A DNA stretch of 64,000 nt from Lichenicola sp965198575. Lineage in GTDB: Bacteria; Pseudomonadota; Alphaproteobacteria; Acetobacterales; Acetobacteraceae. The stretch is from the NCBI RefSeq assembly GCF_965198575.1, contig NZ_OZ240671.1, forward strand, positions 1,984,001 to 2,048,000, written 5' to 3'. Shown here piece by piece: positions 25,264 through 34,024 of this stretch. The notes under the pieces are model-generated. The model worked only from the letters and a program-made list of their open reading frames with translations. It did not search any database and was not told where the DNA came from. The position numbers and the translations under genes were made by a program. The first letter of the stretch is position 1. Every line of letters starts with the position of its first letter.

Positions 25264-27270
25264 TTATCGCGCGGCGAACTCGGTGAGAAGCCGCGCCACC
25301 TCCGGCGGGTCGCTCTCCTCCATCACCCGGCGCGCAAGCCTGCGGCATTCATCGAGCGAGGCCTGCCGCACGACCTGCTTCACGCGCGGGATCGCCGAGG
25401 CGTTCATGCTGAACGAGCGCAGGCCCATCCCCATCAGCAACGGCACCACCAGCGGGTTGCCGGCGATCTCGCCGCAGAGCGATACCGGCCGGCGCAGCCG
25501 CAAGCCGGCGTCGGTGGCATGGCCGATCAGGTGCAGCACCGCCGGATGCAGCGGATCGTAGAGCCCGGCGACGTGGCTTGAGGCGCGATCCACCGCCAGC
25601 GTGTACATGGTGAGGTCGTTGGTGCCGATCGCCAGGAACTCAGCCTCCAGCGCCAGTGTCTCGGCGCCGAGAGCCGCAGCCGGGGTCTCGATCATCACAC
25701 CCAGTGGCGGCAGCTTGTCGGGCAGGCGAACGCTCCGGCGACGCAGGCGGCGGACCACCCGGTCATAGATCTCGCGGGCGGCGCGCAACTCGGACGCGGT
25801 CGTCACCATCGGCAGCAGGATGCGAACCGCACCGTCGCGCGCCACCCTGAGGATCGCCGCGAGCTGCGTCTCCATGACCTCCGGATGCTGCAGCAGCAGA
25901 CGCAGGCCGCGCAGACCCAGCGCCGGATTGAGATCGTTGCCCCCGGTAAAGACACCGGCCGCACTCAAGGCCTCGCTCTGCTTCTCGCCACCCCAGTCGA
26001 GCAACCGGATGGTGGTGCAGTCGCCGCCCATCGCCGCGACCACGCCGCGGTAGATCTCCGCCTGCTCGGCCTCGCCGGGCATCCGCTCGGCGTTGATGAA
26101 CAGGAACTCGGTGCGCAGCAGGCCGATCCCGGCAGCTCCCGCCTGGGCGATCAGCGGCAGCTCCGCCGGCAGCTCGAGGTTCGCCTGCAGCTCGACCGCC
26201 TCGCCGCCACTCAGCCTGGCCGGCAGCCGCCGCAGCCTGGCCAGCCGCTGGCGCTCGCGGGCATAGGCCACGACGTCGCGTTGTGCGGCCTGCAGGGTGG
26301 CGTCGCTGGGATCGAGGGTGACCAACCCGGCGCCGCCATCGACCACTGCCTGGGAGCCGGCCTGCGCCTTCGCGGTTGCACCAGCCACACCCAGCACCGC
26401 CGGGATGCCCAGCGCGCGCAACATGATGGCGGTATGATCCGAGGTGCCGCCATCGTCCATCACCACCGCGGCGACCCGGGTGGGATCGATCAAGGCGGCA
26501 TCCGACGGCCGCAGCTGCTCGGTCACCAGCACCGCACCGGCCGGCAGCTTGGCGAACGAACGGAATGGGGCGCGCGTCAGGTTGCGGATCAGCCGGCGAC
26601 CGATCTCGCGCACCTCCTCGGCGCGCCGGAGTGCAGCCGCGGCCTCCTCGCCATCGGCCCCCGGGGCGAGTGCCGCATTGTGTTGCGAGGTGCCGTTGGT
26701 GGCGTCGCCGGCCACGATCCTGGCCGCCGGCGGTGCCAGCAGCTGTGCCAGCGCCTCGGCCTCCATCATCACCGCAGCCTCGGCATTCAGCCTGTCCTGC
26801 TCGATCCGCCTGATGGCGTTGCGCATCAGGCGGGAGGGGCCAAGCATCTGCCGATAGACATCGAGCAGCGGGGCGATCTCGGCCTGGCTCTCCTCCGACA
26901 GGAAGGCCAGGCGGCCGCGAAGCTTCTCGAGCTGGCGCAGCGAACGTTGCACCGCCTCGTCCAGCCGCACCGTCTCGGCGGGGATCTCGGCAGGACGCAA
27001 GGTGCGGGACGCGACGACGGCCGGCGCTTCGGCGGCGAAGGCGACCGGGCCAATGGCGATCCCCGGAAAGATGCCCTGGCCCCGGAAGCGCAGCTCCGCC
27101 CCGGGCGTCCAGGACGTGGCATTGCCGCTGTCGCTGGCAGACTGGTCGCTGGCGGGCGGAACGGTCGAGGATTGCGGGCCCGGGGGATTGTCCCGCTTCG
27201 CACGCGGGCGGGGAGCTGCCCGAGAGCGAGCCCTGTCGCCGCCTTTGCCGGTGCCGTCAGTCCTGCTCAT
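25264..27270 (-). CDS. ptsP: Phosphoenolpyruvate-protein phosphotransferase (enzyme I)
   Basis: Enzyme I of a nitrogen-type PTS, passing phosphate from PEP to HPr. The 668-residue protein has FPGIAIGPVAF opening the EI domain, the phospho-histidine His279 in GGTSDHTAIMLRALGIPAVLG, and the PEP-binding barrel with LLRTEFLFINAERMP, GNDLNPALGLRGLRLLL and IGTNDLTMYTLAVDR. About 70 Ser/Pro/Arg-rich residues precede the conserved fold, and no GAF domain is present, unlike classical PtsP; the symbol is therefore by context. The ATG at 27270 overlaps the HPr gene by 14 bp. Confidence 0.87.
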   Translation of the reverse strand: MSRTDGTGKGGDRARSRAAPRPRAKRDNPPGPQSSTVPPASDQSASDSGNATSWTPGAELRFRGQGIFPGIAIGPVAFAAEAPAVVASRTLRPAEIPAETVRLDEAVQRSLRQLEKLRGRLAFLSEESQAEIAPLLDVYRQMLGPSRLMRNAIRRIEQDRLNAEAAVMMEAEALAQLLAPPAARIVAGDATNGTSQHNAALAPGADGEEAAAALRRAEEVREIGRRLIRNLTRAPFRSFAKLPAGAVLVTEQLRPSDAALIDPTRVAAVVMDDGGTSDHTAIMLRALGIPAVLGVAGATAKAQAGSQAVVDGGAGLVTLDPSDATLQAAQRDVVAYARERQRLARLRRLPARLSGGEAVELQANLELPAELPLIAQAGAAGIGLLRTEFLFINAERMPGEAEQAEIYRGVVAAMGGDCTTIRLLDWGGEKQSEALSAAGVFTGGNDLNPALGLRGLRLLLQHPEVMETQLAAILRVARDGAVRILLPMVTTASELRAAREIYDRVVRRLRRRSVRLPDKLPPLGVMIETPAAALGAETLALEAEFLAIGTNDLTMYTLAVDRASSHVAGLYDPLHPAVLHLIGHATDAGLRLRRPVSLCGEIAGNPLVVPLLMGMGLRSFSMNASAIPRVKQVVRQASLDECRRLARRVMEESDPPEVARLLTEFAAR

Positions 27271-27550
27271 CGAAGCCAGCCTCGACCAGGCCGGCCAGCG
27301 CGTCCAGGGCTTCCTGCGCATCCCAGCCGTCCGCCTCGGCATGCAGGGTGATCTGCGCACCGCGGCCGGCGCCGAGCATCATCAGCCCCATGATCGAGCG
27401 GGCGGAGACCATCTCGCCATCACGCGACACCTCGACCGGGGTGTTGAAGCGCTCGGCCATCACGACGAAGCGCGCGGCGGCCCGGGCATGCAGCCCGCGC
27501 AGGTTCACGATCGTGACGATGCGGGTCAGCCGGTTCGGCTCGACTGGCAT
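27257..27550 (-). CDS. ptsH: HPr phosphocarrier protein
   Basis: A 97-residue HPr. The active His21 lies in NLRGLHARAAARF and the regulatory serine region is SARSIMGLMMLG with Ser52, the residue HprK would phosphorylate. This matches the presence of hprK in the same cluster. The end overlaps the enzyme I start by 14 bp, and it lies 27 bp after the EIIA gene, so EIIA-HPr-EI form one operon. Confidence 0.94.
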   Translation of the reverse strand: MPVEPNRLTRIVTIVNLRGLHARAAARFVVMAERFNTPVEVSRDGEMVSARSIMGLMMLGAGRGAQITLHAEADGWDAQEALDALAGLVEAGFDEQD

Positions 27551-27577
27551 GGCCGAGGGTTCCGGGATGGCGGACGC

Positions 27578-28075
27578 CTATCCGAGGACCGGCTCGGGGC
27601 GCCGCATCCGTGGGATCTCGATGTCCGTCTCCGACGGGGCCGCCGATGACATCTGGCAGCACACGGCGCCGCCAAGACAGGTCTTGGGCAAATGCGAGGC
27701 AGCAGAAATATATTTCCGACCGGCGGTCTCGGCGATCTCGATGCACTCGTCGAGAGTACGGTTCGAGCGGATCTTGGCGAGCTTGACCAGCATCGGCAGG
27801 TTGACGCCGGCGATCACCTCGAGGTCAGGGCGGCCCAGCATCGCGATTGCCAGGTTGGACGGCGTGCTGCCGAACATGTCGGTGAGCAGGATCACGCCAT
27901 CGCCGTGATCCACCGCGACGATAGCGGACTCCAGGTCACGACGACGCGCCTGGATGTCATCGTCGGCCCCGATCGACAGCGCGGCGATCTGCTGCTGCGG
28001 GCCGACGACGTGCTCCATGGCGGAGCGCAGCGACGGGCCGATCTCACCATGGGTGATGAGCACCAGGCCGATCAT
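27578..28075 (-). CDS. PTS EIIA component, mannose-type
   Basis: A 165-residue EIIA of the mannose family, the terminal phosphoacceptor of the alphaproteobacterial regulatory PTS. MIGLVLITHGEIG carries the phosphorylation site His9; DGVILLTDMFGSTPSNLA (about 62-79) is the other conserved block. No sugar permease (EIIB/C/D) is present, so regulatory rather than transport function is likely. I chose the ATG at 28075; an extension to 28210 lacks family similarity. The last 35 residues (from about 130) are a variable tail. Confidence 0.9.
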   Translation of the reverse strand: MIGLVLITHGEIGPSLRSAMEHVVGPQQQIAALSIGADDDIQARRRDLESAIVAVDHGDGVILLTDMFGSTPSNLAIAMLGRPDLEVIAGVNLPMLVKLAKIRSNRTLDECIEIAETAGRKYISAASHLPKTCLGGAVCCQMSSAAPSETDIEIPRMRRPEPVLG

Positions 28076-28425
28076 GCGGGTCTGCCTTGTCGAGCCAGAC
28101 GGGAATTCATCGGAATGATCGACCAGTCGCGGCTCAAGCTCGCTCCATTCGGTTGACGGCACACCTTGCCAGGCAATCGGCCCCAAGGTCCCATCCAGGC
28201 AGTTCGCCACTCATACGCAGCAACTCTACACGGCTGTCCATGAACGGTTCGTTGAGCAAGACGGCAACATTCGGCGACTGCCGGGTTACAGCGGGCTGGA
28301 GAGGCCGGTGTCGTCTGATTGGAATGTGGTGCGCCATAACGACTTGAGAGCGATTCCTTACCATCTAGTCATGTTTCAGGCGAGTGTCTGCTACGCAAAA
28401 AACGCAGCCGCTTCGGGAGCCCACT
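28076..28425. other. 350-bp stretch between hprK and the EIIA gene without a supported gene
   Basis: On the minus strand, a 76-codon open frame spans 28134-28364 (second ATG at 28337) with a plausible composition (VAVLLNEPFMDSRVELLRMS) but no good ribosome site and no family I recognise. An N-terminal extension of EIIA would use part of the rest. The base composition here is less GC-rich than its neighbours, consistent with a leader or a decayed gene. No tRNA, hairpin terminator or operator was seen. Confidence 0.35.
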
Positions 28426-28959
28426 TCACAGTCCACTGATCGGCAGCACGCGCCGACCGGCCAGGCAATCGAGGGCGATTTCGACCTTGAGCGGTGCCGA
28501 GGCCTGGAACGGGTCGATCCGCAGCATCGGCAACCCGAGACGCCGATGACGGCGTGGCCACGGCATCCGTCGATCGTCAGCGTCCGCAATCGGACCGGGC
28601 AACGCCTCCGCTGCAGCCTGGTCGTCGAGTGCCAACACCAGAACCAGCCCTGCAGGGGCCGTGTGAGCGATCCGGAGCAGCCCCAGCCCGCGCACCTCGA
28701 CCAGGCCGGCCAGCGATGGCGGCGGAGTGGCCAATCCCTCCCGGATGGTGACCTGATCGTCGGCGACGAGCGAGAACCCGCGATCGATCAGCCGCAGCAG
28801 GAGGTCGGACTTCCCGGATCCTGGCCGACCCAGCAACAGGACCGCCTGGTCCCTCAGGACACCGCAGCTGCCATGCAGCGTGATGACGGCCGGTCCAGCA
28901 GGGACACCCATCGCATCTCCCGGATGCAGCTCAGCTTCACGAGATGCGATCCTGTTCAT
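28426..28959 (-). CDS. hprK: HPr kinase/phosphorylase, short alphaproteobacterial form
   Basis: Phosphorylates and dephosphorylates the serine of HPr. This is the short form (177 residues) that keeps only the C-terminal kinase domain, as usual in alphaproteobacteria. The P-loop GRPGSGKS is at 44-51, followed by ADDQV (66-70) which corresponds to the Mg-binding region. A GGAG six bases upstream supports the ATG at 28959. The adjacent chvG-like sensor kinase seen in rhizobia is absent; the divergent neighbour is a RidA gene. Confidence 0.88.
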   Translation of the reverse strand: MNRIASREAELHPGDAMGVPAGPAVITLHGSCGVLRDQAVLLLGRPGSGKSDLLLRLIDRGFSLVADDQVTIREGLATPPPSLAGLVEVRGLGLLRIAHTAPAGLVLVLALDDQAAAEALPGPIADADDRRMPWPRRHRRLGLPMLRIDPFQASAPLKVEIALDCLAGRRVLPISGL

Positions 28960-29056
28960 AAATATCTCCAAAACATGAATATTGGATTGAAGTGTGGCGG
29001 AGAATGACGCATTCGTGAGCAGCCGTGCTGGTGAAGCGGTCTGATTTGGAGCAGCC

Positions 29057-29464
29057 ATGATGTCGGTGATGACAAGGACGCAGCTTCACGATCTCGAGCC
29101 CTCGCCTCTGTCGCGGATCGAGAACCGACCGGTGAACGGTCGGCAGGAAGTGCGCGTCCGCCGCGTCACCGGGTTCGACAGGCGGCATGGCGGCTTCCCG
29201 CGGCGTCTGTCGGAGCAGTGTCGTCACGCCCTGATGAACGGGGCGCATTCGCTCGAGGCGGCCGGGCTCTCGATGAGCGACGTCGTCAGGGTGGTTTATC
29301 TTGTGCACGATGCGGATGCATTCCCCGCCTGCTTCCCGCTGTTGCGCGATGCGTTCGGTGATTCCCGGCCGGCGTTGACCTTGCGCCTTGTCGACGGCTT
29401 CGATACCCCCGACGTCAAGATCGAGCTCGAACTGATCGCGCGCGGGCCAACCCCGCCGAGCTGA
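29057..29464 (+). CDS. RidA family protein
   Basis: A 135-residue member of the YjgF/YER057c/RidA family, whose best-known members hydrolyse reactive enamine/imine intermediates. The second half carries the family signature: LEAAGLSMSDVVRVVYLVHD, then SRPALTLRLVDGFDTPDVKIELELIA, with the conserved Arg and Glu in the expected places. The first 40 residues are atypical and basic. GGAG lies six bases before the ATG. It is divergent from hprK and 48 bp upstream of a glycosyltransferase gene on the same strand. Confidence 0.82.
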   Translation: MMSVMTRTQLHDLEPSPLSRIENRPVNGRQEVRVRRVTGFDRRHGGFPRRLSEQCRHALMNGAHSLEAAGLSMSDVVRVVYLVHDADAFPACFPLLRDAFGDSRPALTLRLVDGFDTPDVKIELELIARGPTPPS

Positions 29465-29512
29465 GCCGGATCGCCGCCGGCCCGACTGCTCCCGCCGGAA
29501 GGATGCAGGACA

Positions 29513-32026
29513 GTGCAGCTGCCGGAGCGACCTACAGGCGATACAGGCCCCGAAGAGGACGACGCGGCCGAGCTGGCAGCGTTGCGGTTCTCCCTGGTTC
29601 GCGCGGGGCTGATGCAGGCCGATCTGCGTGCCTCGCTGCACCGGCTGCAGGCGGAGCACCGCGCGCTGCTCGACCGATCTGCAACGCCCATCCCGGCGCC
29701 GGACCCGATGCCGGAGCCGGAGCCGGAGCTGGAGCTGGAGCTGGAGCCGATCGCGCCCCAGATTGCCCAGCTTGATGCCGATATCGTCCTGTTGCGGCAA
29801 CTGCTGGCCGCCCACCAGTCGAGTACGATCTGGCGTGCGCCAGAACCGTTGCGACACGTGCTGGGCCGACGGCCCGGCGTTGCACGCAACGGGCGGCGTG
29901 CGCTCAAGGCGGTCTGGTGGACGCTGACGCTGCAGTGGCCGGCCCGGATGCGGGCACGGTCGATTACCGGCGAACGTGCGCGAGCGGATCCTGTGGCACC
30001 CGCCCCGGTGCCGCCCCCGATACCAGGGTTGGACCCGGCGCCTGATCCACGGCACCCGACGGACCCGGCGCCTGATCCCCAGCCCCCGACTGACCCGCCA
30101 CTTCAGTTGCCGACGGCGGCCGATCCGCTGGTCTCGGTGATCGTCCCGAGCTACGGCCAGGTGGCGGCCACGCTGCGCTGCCTGCGCGCGATCGCCGGGT
30201 CAGAAACCGAAACCCCGTTCGAGGTGATCGTCGCCGAGGATGCATCCGGCGATGCGGAGGTGGTTCGGCTGGAACAGGTCGGCGGCCTGCGCCTGGTCTG
30301 CAACGCGACAAACCTGGGCTTCCTGCACAACTGCAACGAGGCCGCCCTGCTGGCCCGCGGCCGCTACCTGCTGTTCCTGAACAACGACACCGAGCCACTG
30401 CCGGGCTTCCTCGACGCGCTGGTCAGGCTGGCCGAGGCGATGCCGGACGCGGGGCTGGTCGGCTCGAAGCTGCTGTTCCCCGACGGCACGCTGCAGGAGG
30501 CCGGCGGCATCGTCTGGCAGGACGCGACGGGGTGGAACTTCGGTCGCGGCGACGACCCCTCGCGGCCGCAATACAACACCGTGCGCGACACCGATTACGT
30601 GTCCGGCGCCTCGATCCTGCTCCGACGGGATCTGTTCGAAACGCTCGGAGGCTTCGATCCGCTGTTTGCGCCGGCCTATTACGAGGACACCGACCTCGCC
30701 TTCCGGATCCGCGCGCGGGGCCTGCGGGTGATGTACCAGCCGGCCAGCGTGGTGGTGCATCACGAGGGGCTGTCGCACGGCACCGACATCACCAGCGGCA
30801 TCAAGGCGCGCCAGGAGGTGAACCGGCACCTCATGCTGGCGCGCTGGCCGAAGCTGCTGGCGGCCGAGCATTTCCCGTCCGGAACCGACGTGATGCGTGC
30901 CCGCGAGCACGCAAAGGGGCGGCGTACCATCCTGGTCATCGACCACTACGTCCCCGAGCCCGACCGTGACGCCGGCTCGCGCTCGACCATGGGCATCCTC
31001 AACGCGCTGCGCGATGCCGGCTGGGTGGTGAAATTCTGGCCACAGAACCGGTCGCACAACGACTACACCCACCGGCTGGAAAGCATCGGGATCGAGGTGC
31101 TGGATCATCGGCTGCCGATGGGCTTCGCCGACTGGCTGATCGGCAACGGCGCCGAGCTGGACCACGTGATGACGATGCGGCCGACCGTCGCCGTCGAGTT
31201 CGTGTCCGACCTGATGCGCTACACCCGCGCCCACCTCAGCTTCTACGGCCACGACATCCACCATGTGCGGATGCAGCGGCAGGCGGCACTGACGGGTGAT
31301 GCGGCACTTGCCGCCGCGGCGGCGGAGATGGCCAGGCTCGAACGCCGGCTCTGGGGGCTGTTCGACGTGCTCCTGTACTTGTCCGAGACCGAGGCGGCGA
31401 TGGTGCGGGAGCAGTGCCCGGATGCTGTGGTGCGGGCCGTCGTGGGATTCAGCTACAACCGCTTCCGGACCCGGGGCGCGCCGCCGGCCGAACTGCTGAT
31501 CCTGTTCGTCGCTGGCTTCGCGCACCCTCCCAACATCGACGCGGCACAGTGGCTGGTGACGTCGATCCTGCCGCTGGTCCGGGCAGAGATTCCGGCGGCG
31601 ATCCTGGTGCTGGCGGGGTCTCACCCGACCGCCGCCGTACGGGCTCTGGCCGATGGCGACCGCATCACCGTGACCGGCAGCCTGGACGAGCCCGAGCTGG
31701 CGGCACTCTACAAGCGGGCCCGGGTGGCCATCGTGCCGCTTCGCGCCGGTGCCGGGGTCAAGGGCAAGGTGGTCGAGGCGTTGCAACAGGGTGTGCCGTT
31801 GGTCACGACCCCGATCGGCGCGGAGGGCGTTCCGGGGCTGTCCGAGCTGGTGCCGGTGAACGACCAGGCGGCCGCACTTGCAAACTCGGTGGTCACGTTG
31901 CTGCGCGACGACCGCTCCTGGAGCAGCCAGTCCGCGCTGCAGGTGGCCTATGCAGAACGCCATTTTTCCCGTGCGGCACTGGCGGCAAGCCTGTTCGCAG
32001 CGTTGGAGCCATCCGGACAGGTTTGA
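29513..32026 (+). CDS. Large two-domain glycosyltransferase (GT2 plus GT4-like)
   Basis: An 837-residue cytoplasmic protein combining two glycosyltransferases. Residues about 1-200 are a helical, Glu/Leu/Pro-rich linker with dipeptide runs (PEPEPELELELEP; DPAPDPRHPTDPAPDPQ). The GT2 domain (about 205-440) starts VSVIVPSYGQ, has FLNNDTEPLPGFLDALVRLA and GSKLLFPDGTLQEAGGIVW, as in rhamnosyltransferases. The C-terminal GT-B part (about 465-835) ends with GAGVKGKVVEALQQGVPLVTTPIGAEG, the nucleotide-sugar-binding signature of GT4 enzymes. The GTG start is supported by AGGA upstream. It may assemble a rhamnose-containing glycan, in line with the rfb genes 25 kb away, but the acceptor is unknown. 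Confidence 0.82.
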   Translation: MQLPERPTGDTGPEEDDAAELAALRFSLVRAGLMQADLRASLHRLQAEHRALLDRSATPIPAPDPMPEPEPELELELEPIAPQIAQLDADIVLLRQLLAAHQSSTIWRAPEPLRHVLGRRPGVARNGRRALKAVWWTLTLQWPARMRARSITGERARADPVAPAPVPPPIPGLDPAPDPRHPTDPAPDPQPPTDPPLQLPTAADPLVSVIVPSYGQVAATLRCLRAIAGSETETPFEVIVAEDASGDAEVVRLEQVGGLRLVCNATNLGFLHNCNEAALLARGRYLLFLNNDTEPLPGFLDALVRLAEAMPDAGLVGSKLLFPDGTLQEAGGIVWQDATGWNFGRGDDPSRPQYNTVRDTDYVSGASILLRRDLFETLGGFDPLFAPAYYEDTDLAFRIRARGLRVMYQPASVVVHHEGLSHGTDITSGIKARQEVNRHLMLARWPKLLAAEHFPSGTDVMRAREHAKGRRTILVIDHYVPEPDRDAGSRSTMGILNALRDAGWVVKFWPQNRSHNDYTHRLESIGIEVLDHRLPMGFADWLIGNGAELDHVMTMRPTVAVEFVSDLMRYTRAHLSFYGHDIHHVRMQRQAALTGDAALAAAAAEMARLERRLWGLFDVLLYLSETEAAMVREQCPDAVVRAVVGFSYNRFRTRGAPPAELLILFVAGFAHPPNIDAAQWLVTSILPLVRAEIPAAILVLAGSHPTAAVRALADGDRITVTGSLDEPELAALYKRARVAIVPLRAGAGVKGKVVEALQQGVPLVTTPIGAEGVPGLSELVPVNDQAAALANSVVTLLRDDRSWSSQSALQVAYAERHFSRAALAASLFAALEPSGQV

Positions 32027-32125
32027 CGAGCCAGACCGAAGACGCGGATTTCATCGAAAGCGGTAATACCCTATCACCCGCCCGGGACGAGCCCGCAGGG
32101 CCTCGATCATCGAAAGGACGCTTCC

Positions 32126-32407
32126 ATGGAAAGCTCGGATATCGCGCGGGTGCAGACCTATCTGCGCAAGCTGTTCGGCTCGGACAAGGTCAACGTGGTG
32201 GCACCGCCGCGCAAGGGCGCGACGATCGAGCTGGCGATCGACAAGGAAGTGATCGGCACCGTGCATCGCGACGAGGACGAGGGCGAAGTGTCGTTCTCGA
32301 TCATCATCACGGTGCTGGAAGAGGACCTGGCGCCTGCAGCCGCGGGTTCCGCACCCGCCAAGGCAGCAGCCCCGGCAGGCAAGACAGCAGGTACATCCCG
32401 CCGCTGA
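32126..32407 (+). CDS. DUF3126 family protein
   Basis: A 93-residue small acidic protein of the alphaproteobacterial DUF3126 family, beginning MESSDIARVQTYLRKLFGSD and containing GATIELAIDKEVIGTVHRDEDEGEVSF. The last 25 residues are Ala/Lys/Pro-rich and look disordered. GAAAGGA lies about nine bases before the ATG. Its 3' end overlaps the convergent znuB by 101 bp. Function is unknown in the family. Confidence 0.86.
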   Translation: MESSDIARVQTYLRKLFGSDKVNVVAPPRKGATIELAIDKEVIGTVHRDEDEGEVSFSIIITVLEEDLAPAAAGSAPAKAAAPAGKTAGTSRR

Positions 32408-33158
32408 GGGCAGTGATCCAGAAGCTCGCCGGCCAGTCGGTGGTCCAGGCGAGCAGGATGCCGCCCCATGCCTCGGCGAGCGCCAGCAGCGCCGACACGG
32501 CGAGCCCAGCGCCGAGTGATCGCGTCAGCCGCTGAGCTGTCGCGGCCGGTCCGACCATCAGGGTGAACACCAGCAGCACGCCGACGATCTGCGCGCAGCC
32601 GGCAGTGGCCAGCCCGACCAACCCGAGGAACAGCACCGAGACCAGCCGTAGCCGCACCCCGCGGGCCTCGGCCAGCTCGGGTTGCAGGCTGGCGAACAGC
32701 AGCGGCCGGCCGATCAGCGCCAGCCCGGCGAGGGTCAGCGCGCCCAGCACGATCAGCGTCCGCAGCGTGGCGCGGTCGACGCCGAACACGTTGCCGAACA
32801 GCAGCGCCGTGGCCTGGGCGGCGTAGCTGGTGAAGAAGTGCAGGAACAGCAGCCCGAGCCCGAGCGAGGCGGCCAGCACCATGCCGATCGCAACGTCGCG
32901 TCCGGCCACCTTCTCGCCGAGAAATCCCATCGAGAGGCCGGCCGCCAGGGTCATCGCCACCAGGCCCCAGAGTGGCGGAAACCCGAGCAGCGCCGCACCG
33001 GTGGCGCCGGTGAAGCCGACATGCGAGAGCGCGTGGCCGGCAAAGCTCTGCTGGCGCAGCACCAGGAAGAAGCCGACCGGTCCGGCCACCAAGGCTACCG
33101 CGGTGGCGGCGGCAAACGCATTGACCATGAAGTCGTAGCTGAACAGCCCGGACAGCAT
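32307..33158 (-). CDS. znuB: Zinc ABC transporter permease
   Basis: Inner-membrane permease of a zinc importer. The 283-residue protein has about eight to nine hydrophobic helices, with FFLVLRQQSFAGHALSHVGFTG near residue 31 and GCAQIVGVLLVFTLMVGPAATAQ near 200, both typical of ABC-3 metal permeases. The ATG at 33158 shares a base with the znuC stop (TGATG). The C-terminus overlaps the convergent DUF3126 gene by 101 bp. It is the third gene of znuA-znuC-znuB. Confidence 0.9.
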   Translation of the reverse strand: MLSGLFSYDFMVNAFAAATAVALVAGPVGFFLVLRQQSFAGHALSHVGFTGATGAALLGFPPLWGLVAMTLAAGLSMGFLGEKVAGRDVAIGMVLAASLGLGLLFLHFFTSYAAQATALLFGNVFGVDRATLRTLIVLGALTLAGLALIGRPLLFASLQPELAEARGVRLRLVSVLFLGLVGLATAGCAQIVGVLLVFTLMVGPAATAQRLTRSLGAGLAVSALLALAEAWGGILLAWTTDWPASFWITALSGGMYLLSCLPGLLPWRVRNPRLQAPGPLPAP

Positions 33159-34024
33159 CAGGCACTCGCCCGCGCGGCGTGGTCGTGCGTGTGGGTGTGC
33201 TGATGGCCGGCGCACGGACCATGCGCATCGCGCTCCACATCGTGCGAGCCGGACATCACGAAGATGCGGCCGCCGATCCGCACCACCTCGATCGGCGCGC
33301 CATACAGCCGGGACAGGCTGGCCGAGGTGATGACCTCGTCGACACTGCCGAGCGCCGCCTGGCCGCCGCCGAGATAGAGCACGCGATCGAGGGCGCCGAG
33401 CAACGGATTGAGCTCGTGGGCGCTGAACAGCACGGCGATGCCGAGCGAGCGTTGCAGGTCCCGCACCAGCCCCACGACTTCCGCCTGACGCGAGGGGTCC
33501 AGGCTGATCAGCGGCTCGTCGAGCAGCAGCAGCTTCGGCTGGCCGAGCAGCGCCTGGGCCAGCAGCAGCCGCTGGCGCTCGCCACCGGAGAGTTCTGACA
33601 GCGGCCGAGGCGCCAACGCCGTTGCCTGCACAAGCCCGAATACCCGATCGACCTCGCGGCGTGCAGCCGGCCCCGGCAGCCGCACGCCCCAGCGTTGTCC
33701 ATCCAGGGCCGCCGTGACCACGGTGCGGCCATCCAGGCGGGCGACCGGCGCCGCACGCACCTGCGGCATGTAGCCGATGAGCGGATTGCCGCGTCCGATT
33801 GACTGCCCGAACACGGAGATCCGCCCCTGCGCCGGCCGCAACAGGCCGAGGATCGCCCGCATCAGCGTGGTCTTGCCGGCCCCGTTGGCGCCAAGCACGC
33901 CGACGAATTCGCCCGGCGCAATATCGAGCGAGATCCGCGACAGCACGGTCCGGCCGCCCTGCACCAGGCTGACATCGGCAATCGCCACGGCTGGTTCAGA
34001 AGCGCGACCGGCCGGCAGGGTCAT
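33158..34024 (-). CDS. znuC: Zinc ABC transporter ATP-binding protein
   Basis: ATPase of the importer, 288 residues. Walker A is GANGAGKT (45-52), the signature is LSELSGGERQRLLLAQALL and Walker B LLLLDEPLISLD, followed by the H-loop HELNPLLG. The C-terminus is His-rich (GHQHTHTHDH), a tail that may hold zinc, a known trait in some ZnuC proteins. The ATG overlaps the znuA stop as ATGA. Confidence 0.91.
   Translation of the reverse strand: MTLPAGRASEPAVAIADVSLVQGGRTVLSRISLDIAPGEFVGVLGANGAGKTTLMRAILGLLRPAQGRISVFGQSIGRGNPLIGYMPQVRAAPVARLDGRTVVTAALDGQRWGVRLPGPAARREVDRVFGLVQATALAPRPLSELSGGERQRLLLAQALLGQPKLLLLDEPLISLDPSRQAEVVGLVRDLQRSLGIAVLFSAHELNPLLGALDRVLYLGGGQAALGSVDEVITSASLSRLYGAPIEVVRIGGRIFVMSGSHDVERDAHGPCAGHQHTHTHDHAARASA

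Noticed and set aside
25885..27351. 488-codon plus-strand frame
   Set aside because: Antisense to enzyme I, composition dominated by Gly/Arg/Gln/His, no domain recognised.
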